Below the pieces are notes generated by a model that was given only the letters and a program-made list of their open reading frames with translations, did not search any database and was not told the origin of the DNA. Of a stretch of DNA of 64,000 bases, positions 1 through 8,700 are shown in pieces. Location: NCBI GenBank assembly GCA_903907905.1, contig CAIVPX010000175.1, positions 62,001 to 126,000 of the forward strand. The letters run 5' to 3'. The position numbers were made by a program, and so were the translations under genes. The DNA is from an uncultured bacterium. GTDB taxonomy: Bacteria; Pseudomonadota; Gammaproteobacteria; Burkholderiales; Burkholderiaceae_E. The stretch's first letter is position 1. The number at the start of each line of letters is the position of its first letter.

Positions 1-539
1 TCATCCAGGCTTGCTGCCAGTCGGGTACGCCGCTGCTCTATCTCAACAACACCACGGGCTTCATGGTTGGGCGCAGCTACGAGGAGGCGGGCATCATCAA
101 GCACGGCTCGAAAATGATTCAGGCCGTGAGCAATGCCACCGTGCCGCAGATCACCCTCTACTGCGGCGCGTCCTTTGGTGCGGGCAATTACGGCATGTGC
201 GGGCGGGGCTTTTCGCCACGATTCTGTTTCAGCTGGCCCAATGCGCGCACCGCCGTGATGGGCGGCGAGCAGGCCGCGCAGACGATGCGCATCGTTGCGG
301 AGGCCGGCATGCGGCGAAAGGGCGAGGTGAATCCCGCGCAGCTTGATGCGCTGGGTCGTCGTATCGTCGATCGCTTCGAATCGCAGATGAGCGCATTCCA
401 TACCAGCGCGCTGCTGCTTGACGACGGCGTGATCGATCCGCGCGATACTCGCGCGGTGCTGGCGTTGGTGCTGGCCGTGTGCCACGAGGCCGCGCATCGT
501 GTGCCCCGGTCCATGCAGTTCGGCGTGGCCCGGCCGTAA
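1..539 (+). CDS. Acyl-CoA carboxylase, carboxyltransferase (beta) subunit, C-terminal part
   Basis: The 5' end lies outside the window; the reading frame begins at base 3. This is the C-terminal half of a biotin-dependent carboxyltransferase, which moves CO2 from carboxybiotin to an acyl-CoA. Recognisable stretches are TTGFMVG, GIIKHGSKMI, SFGAGNYGMCGRGFSPRF and AVMGGEQAA, typical of the methylcrotonyl-CoA/geranyl-CoA carboxylase beta family (the oxyanion-hole and acyl-CoA-binding half). The IIKHGSKMIQAVSN stretch looks closer to geranyl-CoA (AtuC-like) than to classical methylcrotonyl-CoA subunits, but substrate assignment is inference. It is followed after 31 bases by the alpha subunit, so the two form an operon. 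Confidence 0.9.
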   Translation, partial: IQACCQSGTPLLYLNNTTGFMVGRSYEEAGIIKHGSKMIQAVSNATVPQITLYCGASFGAGNYGMCGRGFSPRFCFSWPNARTAVMGGEQAAQTMRIVAEAGMRRKGEVNPAQLDALGRRIVDRFESQMSAFHTSALLLDDGVIDPRDTRAVLALVLAVCHEAAHRVPRSMQFGVARP

Positions 540-570
540 GGCCCGGCGACGCTTGCCAGAGGCGAAGTCC

Positions 571-2553
571 ATGAATAGCCATCGATCCTTCGACAAGATC
601 CTGATCGCCAACCGGGGCGAGATCGCACTGCGGGTGATGCGCTCGGCGCATGCGATGGGCTATCGCACGGTGGCCGTCTACTCCGAGGCCGACCGGTACG
701 CCCCTCATGTGACCGCTGCCGATGAGTCGGTCTGCATCGGCCCGGCGCCTGCGGCCCAGTCCTACCTGAATGTCCCGGCCATCCTCGAGGCCGCGGCGCT
801 GACCGGTGCTGGCGCGGTGCACCCCGGCTACGGATTTCTCGCCGAGAATGCAGCCTTCGCGGCAGCCTGTCAGTCGGCCGGCCTGACCTTCATCGGCCCG
901 GATGCCGACACCATTGCCCTGATGGGCGACAAGGCGAGGGCCAAAAGGCGGATGGCCCAAGCCGGCTTGCCCGGCATCCCAGGCTATCAGGGCGATGAGC
1001 AAAGCCTGCCCAGGCTCGAGGCCGAGGCTTTATTGCTCGGGTTTCCGCTGTTGATCAAGGCTCGCGCGGGCGGGGGCGGGCGGGGCATGCGCCGCGTCGA
1101 CCAGGCGAACCAGTTTGCGGCGCTGCTGGACAGCGCGCGGGCCGAAGCGCTCAAAGCCTTTGGCGACGAGACGGTCATGCTTGAGCGGCTGGTGGTCAAG
1201 GCACGGCATATCGAGATCCAGATCGTCGGTGACCGGTACGGCCAGGTCATTCATCTGGGCGAGCGTGACTGCTCGGTGCAGCGCCGTCACCAGAAGCTGA
1301 TCGAGGAATCCCCGTCGCCTGCCCTGGATGCCGCACTGCGCGCGCGAATGGGTGAGGCCTGCGTGTCGGCCGCGCGTGCGATCGGCTACGTGGGGGTCGG
1401 CACCTTCGAATTTCTGCTCGATGAGCAGCATCGCTTTCACTTCATGGAAATGAACACGCGGCTGCAGGTCGAGCATCCGGTCACCGAGGCCTTGCATGGT
1501 GTCGATCTGGTCGCGTGGCAGATTCGAATTGCCGCCGGTGAAGGCCTCGGTGATCTTGGCGCTGACACCCGCCCGGTGCCGGGCCATGCCATCGAGGCCA
1601 GGCTCTGTGCGGAGGACGCTACGCAGGGCTTTTTGCCGCAAAGCGGCGAGATCCTGCGCTGGCGCGCCCCCGAAGGCCTGCGGGTCGAGCATGCCTTGCG
1701 CGCGGGTGACTCGGTGTCGCCGCATTACGATTCGATGATCGCCAAGCTCATTGCTGTTGGCGCGTCGCGCGACGAGGCGCGGCGCACGCTCATCCGGGCG
1801 CTCGAGCAGACCGTGCTGCTGGGGGTGCGCAGTAACGCAGCCTTTCTGGCTCAATGCCTGCGCCATGAGTCCTTCCAAGGCGGGGCGGTGCGCACCGACT
1901 TCGTCGATCTGCATCGCGAGGCCCTGACCGAATTGCCCGCCCCCAAGCGCGCCGCCCTGCTGGCACTTGCGGGATGGGTCCTGACCCTCGGTAGGGCTGG
2001 GCAGGGGCTGCTTCGGCCCGCGTCCTCGCTCTCGATGCCCTGGCCTCTCGAGCGCCGGCTGTCGATCGAGGGCAGACAGTCCGTGCTGCGAATGGAGCGT
2101 CTACCGACGGGCGCCCTGCGCATGCGGGTCGATCAGCAATCATTGATCCTGCAAGCGCTCGCTGTCGAGGACGGCTGCGCACGCTGCGTGCTCGACGGCG
2201 TCACCCTCGGCCTGGAGGCGGTTCCGCAGGGCGATGGGGTGTGGCTGCATGCCCTCGGCGGCAATTGGTGGATTGCGGATGATTCGCTCAAGCCCGAGCG
2301 GGCGCACGCCGTCCTTGCGGCTGACGGTCGGGTGCGCGCTGCCTTGAGCGCCCGCGTCATGGCGGTGAAGGTTGCCGTCGGTGAGGCGGTGCAGGCCGGG
2401 CAAACGCTGGTGGTGCTGGAGGCCATGAAAATGGAGCATGGTCACCGGGCCCCGATTTCGGGTCGGGTGATGGCCCTGCACTGTGCGCCGGGGGATACCT
2501 GCACCGCTGGCGCGCTTCTGATCGAGCTATCACCGGCCAGCGAGGCCGGCTAG
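571..2553 (+). CDS. Acyl-CoA carboxylase alpha subunit (biotin carboxylase plus biotin carrier)
   Basis: 660 residues, the normal length for an alpha subunit of the methylcrotonyl-/geranyl-CoA carboxylase type. Biotin carboxylase domain at residues 7-450: ILIANRGEIA start, ATP-grasp glycine loop GGGGRGM near residue 170, ERDCSVQRRHQK near 230, and EMNTRLQVEHPV with the catalytic Arg near 295. The last 75 residues are a biotin carrier domain with EAMKMEH, the biotinylated Lys being residue 620. The start at 571 is chosen over an upstream in-frame GTG (499) because homology begins at ILIANRGEIA and a purine-rich gaggcgaag lies just upstream. It charges biotin with bicarbonate and ATP for the preceding beta subunit. 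Confidence 0.93.
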   Translation: MNSHRSFDKILIANRGEIALRVMRSAHAMGYRTVAVYSEADRYAPHVTAADESVCIGPAPAAQSYLNVPAILEAAALTGAGAVHPGYGFLAENAAFAAACQSAGLTFIGPDADTIALMGDKARAKRRMAQAGLPGIPGYQGDEQSLPRLEAEALLLGFPLLIKARAGGGGRGMRRVDQANQFAALLDSARAEALKAFGDETVMLERLVVKARHIEIQIVGDRYGQVIHLGERDCSVQRRHQKLIEESPSPALDAALRARMGEACVSAARAIGYVGVGTFEFLLDEQHRFHFMEMNTRLQVEHPVTEALHGVDLVAWQIRIAAGEGLGDLGADTRPVPGHAIEARLCAEDATQGFLPQSGEILRWRAPEGLRVEHALRAGDSVSPHYDSMIAKLIAVGASRDEARRTLIRALEQTVLLGVRSNAAFLAQCLRHESFQGGAVRTDFVDLHREALTELPAPKRAALLALAGWVLTLGRAGQGLLRPASSLSMPWPLERRLSIEGRQSVLRMERLPTGALRMRVDQQSLILQALAVEDGCARCVLDGVTLGLEAVPQGDGVWLHALGGNWWIADDSLKPERAHAVLAADGRVRAALSARVMAVKVAVGEAVQAGQTLVVLEAMKMEHGHRAPISGRVMALHCAPGDTCTAGALLIELSPASEAG

Positions 2554-2592
2554 CGCGCGCACCCGGGGAGGTTCGCCGCGCCCACCGTCTTG

Positions 2593-2613
2593 TCAAGCAG
2601 CCATCCTGCTTGA
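2593..2613. terminator. Stem-loop after the carboxylase operon, possible terminator
   Basis: Perfect 8-bp inverted repeat TCAAGCAG / CTGCTTGA with a 5-base loop, 40 bases after the carboxylase stop. There is no clear T run behind it, so termination is only a possibility. Confidence 0.3.
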
Positions 2614-2666
2614 TCTGTCTGTTGACTTTCAGCCTGATGGCGCCCTGGGTGAAGTGCCCGGTCTGC

Positions 2667-2800
2667 CCGGCGCAACGGGAACATCAGATCCGAGCCCGCG
2701 ATGGGTACGTAGGTGGCGGGCACCTCGAAAGGCGTACGCACCGCGTTGCGAGCGACGCCCGGCAGCGCGCAACGGGCGAGGGCATCAATGCCCAGGGTGG
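2667..2800 (-). pseudogene. Possible fumarylacetoacetate-hydrolase N-terminal remnant
   Basis: In the minus-strand frame ending near 2667 the translation reads TPFEVPATYVPIAGSDLMF then PLRR. This resembles the region just before the RxYCVGRNYA motif at the N terminus of FAA-hydrolase/fumarylpyruvate-hydrolase proteins. The match stops after PLRR and the frame continues into unrelated sequence, with no GRNYA motif. If real, it is a decayed fragment left between the carboxylase operon and the inserted effector locus. The call rests on a short recalled similarity and is weak. Nothing else was seen in the 280-base gap. Confidence 0.25.
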
Positions 2801-2833
2801 CAGAGGATTCGAACAGCTTGCGGCGTTTCCAGG

Positions 2834-5800
2834 TCAGCGCTCCTGTTGACCGGCCCAACTGCGAAAGGTTTTAAGGTCTCGATCAAATCTGGCGATGTCT
2901 GCTTCGATGGCCTGACGTCGTCTCGCCGCCCCCTCCAGAAGCTCGAAGGCACTACCAGAGATGGATCCGGCGACGTCCCCGAACGCATTCAGCCCGGCCT
3001 GCAGTTCTGTAGTGCCCGCCAGGGCGTCCTTCAACCGCTCTCGTACTGGCCCCGGATTTGATCGCGGCGCTTCGCCGAACCGTTTCACGAACGTTTCAAC
3101 CTGTTCGTCTGCAGTCTGCACGCGCAGTGTCTGGGCATCTATTTGTGACAGGATCTCATCAGCGCGCTCCGCCAATTTTTCGAGTCTGACGCCCTTGTCA
3201 GCGTTACGCTCGTCGAGTGCATCAGCCAGAAACTGCAAGCCCTCGGTCAACTTGTCCTCCGTAGATTCTCCCTGATCGGCCTGCTGATCTTCCTCATCGG
3301 ATTCAAACAAGGCATTGAAATTTGTGGACCAATCGTTATCGCTCAGGCCAGGTATGGTCTGGAAGCCTTCGACAGCGCTGGCGGATTTCCGCAGCTCATC
3401 GAGGTGCTTCGCCTGCTCCCTGGCTTTGTCGATGGCGCTTAAAACCCTCGACTGTGCGGATTCGAGGTCATCGTGGCTGGTGTTGTTGCTCAGCTCGTTC
3501 ATGGCGTCCTGAATCTCGGCGATGCTCCGTTCGAAGTCTGTCGCAGCATTGAAGATCGCCTCTTCAGCCTTCATGACGCTTTGGTGCGATCTGGACTGGT
3601 CTCGCAGCTCCTGGAGTCCCTCGCGCGCGGTTTGTACCTCAATTCGCAACTGTGCGAGGGTGCTTTCGATCGCGTCGTCGAGACCTTGCTCCGCGGCCTT
3701 GACGCCGGCGTCGAGGTCAGCGAGGGCGCTTTCTCGTAGCGCGGTCAGCGTCGTGCCACCACTGTCATTCGCCCGCCTGATCAGGGTTTCAATATTCATT
3801 CGCTGCTGAGCGTTGATGCGCTCACCCTGTCCGATCATGGCCGACGCCTGGGCGAGGATCAGTCCGAGCCGATCCTGGCGCGCGATCAAACTCTTGGCAT
3901 TCTGCCCCATTGCGGGATCGGGATTGGATCGCACCCGGTTTGGGTTGGTTAGCAAGTCCTGAAGTCTCGGGTTGTTGGGGATCGATTCCTCGACTTGCAC
4001 CGACTCTTTCACTGGCTGAGCCTGCTGAATTACTTCCGGGTTTCGCGTCACCGCTGTGCCAAGCAGTGCGCGTGCTTCATCCAGATTCACTTGAGCCTGG
4101 CGCGAGATGTTGTCGAAGTTGGCGACCATGGGATCCTCGGGTGACAGGCCCATATCGCTCAGTTCTTGCCTGCGTTCGATCGCAGCCGCGAAGGCCTTTT
4201 CGAGCTGATCGATGAGGCCTTCGCGCTGAGGCTCTCCCATGACATTCCTACCCTCCAGGCGATGCACCTGAGCCTTGATAGCCTGGTGGCTCTCGGCGAG
4301 TTGTCCCCCGGAAAATTGGCGTGACAGTGCGTTATTCTGGTTATCCAAAGCGGTTTGGAGCCGCGGGCGAATATCCGCCAGTGCAGCAGTACTTTGTGAA
4401 ATTGTTTTCGCGAGTGTGTCGCGCAGGTCCTGACTTTCCTTGGCGATGGTGCCGAGCCGCTCGTCGCGCAGGGTGCGCGCTTGGTTAAAGAGCCCATCGA
4501 GCTGCGCTTTCAGTTGATCGATCTTCTCCAAACAGTCCTTCGCGAAATCTTTTAATTGCGCTGAATCGCCATTCAGTTCAGCCACACGCCCGTCGCGCGC
4601 CTCGTCCGGGGATTGCACGGCCGCCGCGATCGCCCGCTGGGCGCCTGGCTCGAGCTTCTCCAGTCCGCGCAGGTTGCTTTCCAACAGGGTCTGGAGACGC
4701 TCGAGATCGCTGTAGATATCTTGGCTGATGAGCGCCGATTTCAGCGCATCGTCGGATTGAAGGTCGATCGCCGTGGCTGGTTTGTCGATCACGTCAATCC
4801 ACCAGTCCGTCCAGCCGTCGACCGCAATTGCGATCTCTTCGAACGCGGTCTCGGCTGTCTCCAGATCATGTCTGATCGTCGGCAAGGTTCTTTCCGCTTC
4901 CTCGATAAACTGGTTGCGGTAAAGAAAAGCGTATAGACGCGCATCCTTCTGGGCATCGCCCCGCTGGAGCTCGGCCTCGTCCAAATCGGCCCCCCCCAAC
5001 GGGTCTTCGTCATATTCGATGTTGGACCTTGAGCTCCTAACATCGAATTCGTCGATGTGATGGTCGTCAAACTCTTGCAGAGATCCTTGGTCGGCGACAA
5101 GCGCCTGCAGCGGTTCTCCTTTCAGAGACGCTTGATCCGCCGGCGGCCACAGCGTCTGTTGAAGGGCGGGCTCGTGGTCGGCCTGCGGGAGCAGGTCGGT
5201 CGTCGCTCGTTTGAGATAGACCGATGCGGATCGGGCGGTTTCAACGGACTCGTCCGGCAGTTCGATCCACGGGTTGGGCGGGGGCTCGACCGGCGCATGG
5301 TGCTGCGCCAGTTCGAAGGGCTGGATCACGGGTGGATCGCCCATGGCAGCGTGTTGCGCCTCGCCCTGATCTTGCCCATGAACAGCCCCTTGAACCTGCG
5401 GCGGGACCCCGTCTTGGGCAAGCGGCGGCTGGCCTTGGGCCTGCGGCGGCGCATTCTCCAAGGCCTCCGGGAGGACCTGGTTCTGGACCGGTGACGGCAC
5501 CCCGCTTGGCACCTGCGGCACGTGTTGCTCTTGAGGCGGTGCCATCTCCTGCTGGCGCCCTCCGACCTGTTGCGCCTCTTGCCCGGGTTGTTTTTGCGCC
5601 AGCAGGACGTACGGCTCGGACACTTCCCGCAGTGTTTTCAACTCCTTCACCAGTTGGGAGAATTTATTATCCTTTCCACCCCGAATGCGGGTGTCTGGGT
5701 TCTCCTGCAGGTAGTTGTTTACCTTGCCGAGAAATTTTTGACGAGCAGCCTCGTCCCGAATGCCTCCCGCGGACTTCTCGAACAATTGCCTGGCCACTTC

Positions 5801-6070
5801 GCGGGTGCGCGTGTTGCGGGTGTCGCTCACGCTCATCCAGTTGCGGGTGAAGGCGGGCCCCGAGGAAGACTTTTTCGTCGTGTTGACGATCGCGAGCTTG
5901 CCGTAGAACCAGCCGATCTTTCGTTCGAGCTGGTTGCCGACGCGATCCAGCGCATTGAAGGCGTCCTCTTCGGTGGTGCCCTGGAGCATGGTGCTGGCAG
6001 TGCCTCGAACATCTTTTTTGCGCCAGTCGGCGGCTTTTTGGAAGCTTGCACCGCGTACTTCGGTGTTCAT
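2834..6070 (-). CDS. Large coiled-coil protein, putative type III secreted effector
   Basis: 1078 residues with no enzyme motif recognised. Residues 1-160 form a basic/mixed N-terminal region without a Sec signal. Residues 161-268 are a Pro/Gln-rich linker with many PPQ, QGQ and VPQ units. The remainder, about 290-1078, is charged, rich in Leu, Glu, Ala, Gln and Arg, and heptad-like, so long coiled coils are likely. No membrane segment is seen. RBS ggag lies 8 bases before the ATG. Sixty-one bases upstream on the same strand is a CesT-like chaperone gene, the classical chaperone-then-effector order; this is the main reason for the call. Effector function, host target and secretion route are inference. 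It could instead be a structural or cell-division-type coiled-coil protein. Confidence 0.55.
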   Translation of the reverse strand: MNTEVRGASFQKAADWRKKDVRGTASTMLQGTTEEDAFNALDRVGNQLERKIGWFYGKLAIVNTTKKSSSGPAFTRNWMSVSDTRNTRTREVARQLFEKSAGGIRDEAARQKFLGKVNNYLQENPDTRIRGGKDNKFSQLVKELKTLREVSEPYVLLAQKQPGQEAQQVGGRQQEMAPPQEQHVPQVPSGVPSPVQNQVLPEALENAPPQAQGQPPLAQDGVPPQVQGAVHGQDQGEAQHAAMGDPPVIQPFELAQHHAPVEPPPNPWIELPDESVETARSASVYLKRATTDLLPQADHEPALQQTLWPPADQASLKGEPLQALVADQGSLQEFDDHHIDEFDVRSSRSNIEYDEDPLGGADLDEAELQRGDAQKDARLYAFLYRNQFIEEAERTLPTIRHDLETAETAFEEIAIAVDGWTDWWIDVIDKPATAIDLQSDDALKSALISQDIYSDLERLQTLLESNLRGLEKLEPGAQRAIAAAVQSPDEARDGRVAELNGDSAQLKDFAKDCLEKIDQLKAQLDGLFNQARTLRDERLGTIAKESQDLRDTLAKTISQSTAALADIRPRLQTALDNQNNALSRQFSGGQLAESHQAIKAQVHRLEGRNVMGEPQREGLIDQLEKAFAAAIERRQELSDMGLSPEDPMVANFDNISRQAQVNLDEARALLGTAVTRNPEVIQQAQPVKESVQVEESIPNNPRLQDLLTNPNRVRSNPDPAMGQNAKSLIARQDRLGLILAQASAMIGQGERINAQQRMNIETLIRRANDSGGTTLTALRESALADLDAGVKAAEQGLDDAIESTLAQLRIEVQTAREGLQELRDQSRSHQSVMKAEEAIFNAATDFERSIAEIQDAMNELSNNTSHDDLESAQSRVLSAIDKAREQAKHLDELRKSASAVEGFQTIPGLSDNDWSTNFNALFESDEEDQQADQGESTEDKLTEGLQFLADALDERNADKGVRLEKLAERADEILSQIDAQTLRVQTADEQVETFVKRFGEAPRSNPGPVRERLKDALAGTTELQAGLNAFGDVAGSISGSAFELLEGAARRRQAIEADIARFDRDLKTFRSWAGQQER

Positions 6071-6125
6071 GGGTCACTCCGTCAGTCGGCGTGAAGGCAT
6101 CCGAGCATCCGAGAATGCTCGCCTG

Positions 6126-6140
6126 CGGGGATCATCCCCG
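6126..6140. other. Palindrome over the chaperone stop codon
   Basis: CGGGGATCATCCCCG, a perfect 15-base palindrome (5-bp GC stem, loop ATCAT), overlaps the chaperone stop at 6132-6134 in the 61-base gap before the effector gene. Two tandem copies of GCATCCGA follow at 6097-6112. The palindrome could form an mRNA hairpin that tunes effector translation or partial termination; no T run is present. Confidence 0.45.
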
Positions 6141-6620
6141 GATGGACTGGAGAATCATGGGCTCGCCCGAGTCGATGAGCCCCCGATCGCCGGCGGATTC
6201 AGCCGAGCGCCAGAGCTCGCCAAGTGCCTCGGCTTTCTCCAGCCCGGCCACGATAAGCGATTCGAGCTCGCCCGGGTCGGTGGCAGCGATGTCGCGGGTG
6301 GTGAACAGCACCAACCGATCATCAGGGTCAACCGCGGCCAACCAGCCGTGCTCGAAGCGGGCCGCGTAGTTGAGGCGGTGAACCAGCGCCAGCGGCGCGG
6401 CCGCTTCGCTTGACGGGCCGATCGCGCACACGTCGACCTCGACAACGAGTTGCTCGGCCCGGTCGGGGTGAGGCAGCACGCGCACCGCATGAGCGTCCGT
6501 ATCGAAGCTGATGCCGATGGCATCGTCGGCCACCTCGCCCGGCATCTGGGCGAACTCGGCGAAGGCTTTCATCAGGGCGATGAACACGCCGCTTGCAGGC
6601 GGAAACGGGTCGTCTGACAT
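6132..6620 (-). CDS. CesT-like type III secretion chaperone
   Basis: 162 residues, acidic and small, the usual size of class I secretion chaperones. The central and C-terminal part reads LVHRLNYAARFEHGWLAAVD, then DDRLVLFTTRD and DPGELESLIVAGLEKAEALG. This is the pattern of the Tir-chaperone (CesT) fold: a helix ending in LN, a beta strand carrying the lone Gly, a strand ending a 'lvL' run, then a helix ending near Trp. The start at 6620 has ggag upstream; a longer in-frame start at 6677 would run into the divergent promoter region. It lies directly upstream of the large coiled-coil gene on the same strand, so that protein is its probable cargo. Confidence in fold is moderate and in partner is by context. 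Confidence 0.65.
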   Translation of the reverse strand: MSDDPFPPASGVFIALMKAFAEFAQMPGEVADDAIGISFDTDAHAVRVLPHPDRAEQLVVEVDVCAIGPSSEAAAPLALVHRLNYAARFEHGWLAAVDPDDRLVLFTTRDIAATDPGELESLIVAGLEKAEALGELWRSAESAGDRGLIDSGEPMILQSIRG

Positions 6621-6714
6621 GGGGTCTCCGGAACGCGGAAAGTGTCTGAGAGGCGCGCGTATGATAATCGCTCGCACCGCGCCTCGCAGCCTGTTTCACT
6701 TGCCGGAGATCCCG

Positions 6715-7512
6715 ATGAGCCTCAAGACCTACGACACCCTGTCGCTGAGCGAGCCTGCCCCCCACGTGCTGCAGGTGGAGCTCAACCGGCCCGATGTGCG
6801 CAATGCGCTCAATACCCGGATGGGCGAGGAATTGCGGTCGATCTTCCTGCCTTTGCAGTTCACGCCGGGGGATCTTCGCTGCATCATCATCACCGGCGCC
6901 GGGGACAAGGCGTTTTGTGCGGGCGGCGACCTCAAAGAGCGTCAGGGCATGACCGATCACGCCTGGCGCCTGCAGCACGCCATCTTCGAGGAGGCGTTTT
7001 ATTCGGTCATGGACTGCTCGGTACCGGTCATCGCCGCGGTGAATGGCGCGGCGTTTGCCGGCGGGCTCGAGTTGGCCCTGGCCAGCGACTTCATCTACGC
7101 CGCCGATCATGCGCGCTTTGCGCTCACCGAAGTGTCGATCGGCATCATGCCGGGTGCCGGCGGCACCCAGAATTTGCCGCGTGCCATTGGCGAGCGGCGG
7201 GCCAAGGAGCTGATTTTGTCTGCCCGGCCCTTCAGTGCGCAGGACGCATTGGCCTGGGGGATGGTTAACGAGGTAGTGCCCGCGGCCGACTTGCTCGCCC
7301 GGGCGCTGGAAACCGCCACGCGCATCGCCGGCAATGCCCCCATCGCCGTGCGCCAGGCGAAGAAGTCGATTCACACCGGCTTGCAGGCCGACCTCAAGAG
7401 CGGATTGTTCTTCGAGGTTCAAGCCTATGACCGCATGATCTCGACGGAAGATCGGCACGAGGGCATCAATGCCTTCAATGAGAAGCGCAAACCTAAATTT
7501 GTTGGCCGCTGA
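6715..7512 (+). CDS. Enoyl-CoA hydratase/isomerase family protein
   Basis: 265 residues, standard crotonase length. It shows the oxyanion-hole segments FCAGGDLKER and AAFAGGLELAL, and keeps both acid/base glutamates of hydratases: Glu in GGLELAL and Glu in LTEVSIGIMPGAGGTQ. Syn-hydration of an enoyl-CoA is therefore chemically plausible. Start ATG at 6715 is preceded by ggagatccc; a longer in-frame extension to 6511 overlaps the divergent chaperone gene and was rejected. The next gene follows after 16 bases, so 6715-8632 probably forms one transcript. Physiological substrate unknown. Confidence 0.9.
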   Translation: MSLKTYDTLSLSEPAPHVLQVELNRPDVRNALNTRMGEELRSIFLPLQFTPGDLRCIIITGAGDKAFCAGGDLKERQGMTDHAWRLQHAIFEEAFYSVMDCSVPVIAAVNGAAFAGGLELALASDFIYAADHARFALTEVSIGIMPGAGGTQNLPRAIGERRAKELILSARPFSAQDALAWGMVNEVVPAADLLARALETATRIAGNAPIAVRQAKKSIHTGLQADLKSGLFFEVQAYDRMISTEDRHEGINAFNEKRKPKFVGR

Positions 7513-7528
7513 GAGCAGGGAGAGGCGA

Positions 7529-7960
7529 ATGAATCGGGAACCGACCCATCACCCTTCAGCCCCGGACGGGCAGCAATTGGTACTCGAAGGCGCCGCGCTC
7601 GAAGCCGAGGCCCTGCGCCTCGATTCGCTGCGCTGCGAGGCGCTGCTGAAAGGCGACGCGGCCTTGCTGGGCACGCTGGTGTCACCCGCCCTGCGCTACC
7701 GGCATTCGACCGGGCGTCTCGATTCGCGCGACAGCTACCTGGCCGGGGTGGCCAGCGGTACGACCCGTTATTTGAAAATTGATCGGGAGGAAATCGGCGC
7801 GCGCGCGGTGGGTACGGCCGTGATCGTCGAGGGCAGGGTGCGTCTTGAGGTGGAGCTTGAGGGCGAGCGGCGGACGATGAGCAACTTCTGGCTTTCGGTC
7901 TGGGCCATGGAGGGCGGGAGCCTTGTCATGACCGCCTGGGCGTCGACCCGGGCCGCCTGA
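7529..7960 (+). CDS. NTF2-like / DUF4440-type protein
   Basis: 143 residues. An N-terminal helix (EAEALRLDSLRCEALLKGD) is followed by LLGTLVSPALRYRHSTGRLDSR and alternating strands ending in SNFWLSVWAMEGG, the layout of the SnoaL/DUF4440 cone-shaped NTF2-like fold. Such proteins are small enzymes or ligand binders; no specific catalytic residues can be assigned. ATG with agggagaggcga upstream. Lies 16 bases after the hydratase gene and 12 before the racemase-family gene, so probably co-transcribed. Confidence 0.7.
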   Translation: MNREPTHHPSAPDGQQLVLEGAALEAEALRLDSLRCEALLKGDAALLGTLVSPALRYRHSTGRLDSRDSYLAGVASGTTRYLKIDREEIGARAVGTAVIVEGRVRLEVELEGERRTMSNFWLSVWAMEGGSLVMTAWASTRAA

Positions 7961-7972
7961 GGCGACGACCCC

Positions 7973-8632
7973 ATGACGGCTCATCCCAAGATCTATTTGG
8001 TTCATGCGCTCCGCGTCTCGATGCCACCGGTGGAGGCGCAGTTCAAGACCGACTGGCCCCAGGCGCGCCAGGCGCATCTGCTCGAAGACTCGCTCTACGC
8101 TGATTTTCTGCGGGACGGCGTGCTGACGCCCGACATGATCGGACGCTTTCGGGCGCTGGGCCACTATTGCGTATCGGCCGGTGCCGATGCCATCTTGTTC
8201 ACGGGTTCTGCCTTCGGCCCGGCGGTCGAGGCGGTGAGCCGTGAGCAGCGCATTCCGGTTCTCAAGCCCAACGAGGCCTTGTACGACGAGATGATCGCTC
8301 ATGGCGGGCGCATCGCCTTGTTGGCCACATTTGCGCCCACCCTGCCGGCGATGATGGCCGAATTGGATGTGTGTGCGGCGGCGGCGGGTGTGTCGGTCGA
8401 CGTGACCCCCTACCTGGTGCAGGGTGCCCTCGACGCGCTGCTGGGCGGGCGCCCCGACGTGCACGACCGTCTGATCATCGAGGCTGCCGAACGCCATGCG
8501 CAGTTTGATGCGGTCGCCTTCGGCCAGATTTCAATGATGCCGGCGCTGCTGCGAGCCCGTACCCTCATGCCCGTACCGGTTCTGGGCACCGCTGACAGCG
8601 CGATCCGCAAGCTCCGAACGCTGCTGGCTTGA
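7973..8632 (+). CDS. Asp/Glu racemase superfamily protein lacking the usual cysteines
   Basis: 219 residues with the two-lobe Asp/Glu/hydantoin racemase pattern: IYLVHALRVS at the N terminus, GADAILFTGSAFGPAVEAV in lobe one and FDAVAFGQISMMPALL in lobe two. Family members carry a cysteine in the first motif (FTCSAFG-like); here it is Gly. No cysteine is seen in the second motif either. The only Cys residues are in HYCVSAG and LDVCAAA, outside the expected positions. It may thus be a lyase/decarboxylase-type or binding relative rather than a two-base racemase. Transcribed with the NTF2-like gene. Confidence 0.75.
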   Translation: MTAHPKIYLVHALRVSMPPVEAQFKTDWPQARQAHLLEDSLYADFLRDGVLTPDMIGRFRALGHYCVSAGADAILFTGSAFGPAVEAVSREQRIPVLKPNEALYDEMIAHGGRIALLATFAPTLPAMMAELDVCAAAAGVSVDVTPYLVQGALDALLGGRPDVHDRLIIEAAERHAQFDAVAFGQISMMPALLRARTLMPVPVLGTADSAIRKLRTLLA

Positions 8633-8700
8633 CCGGTTCGGCGCGGGCGGGTTAAGTTGCCCCGCATAACAAGGCGCCCGCCGATCTCAGCCGGTCAACG

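Noticed and set aside
229-1002. 257-codon minus-strand open frame in the carboxylase region
   Set aside because: Antisense to recognisable carboxylase subunits; composition fits a GC-rich shadow.
7682-8497. 271-codon minus-strand open frame
   Set aside because: Antisense to the NTF2-like and racemase-family genes, Arg/His/Gly-rich, no recognisable motif.
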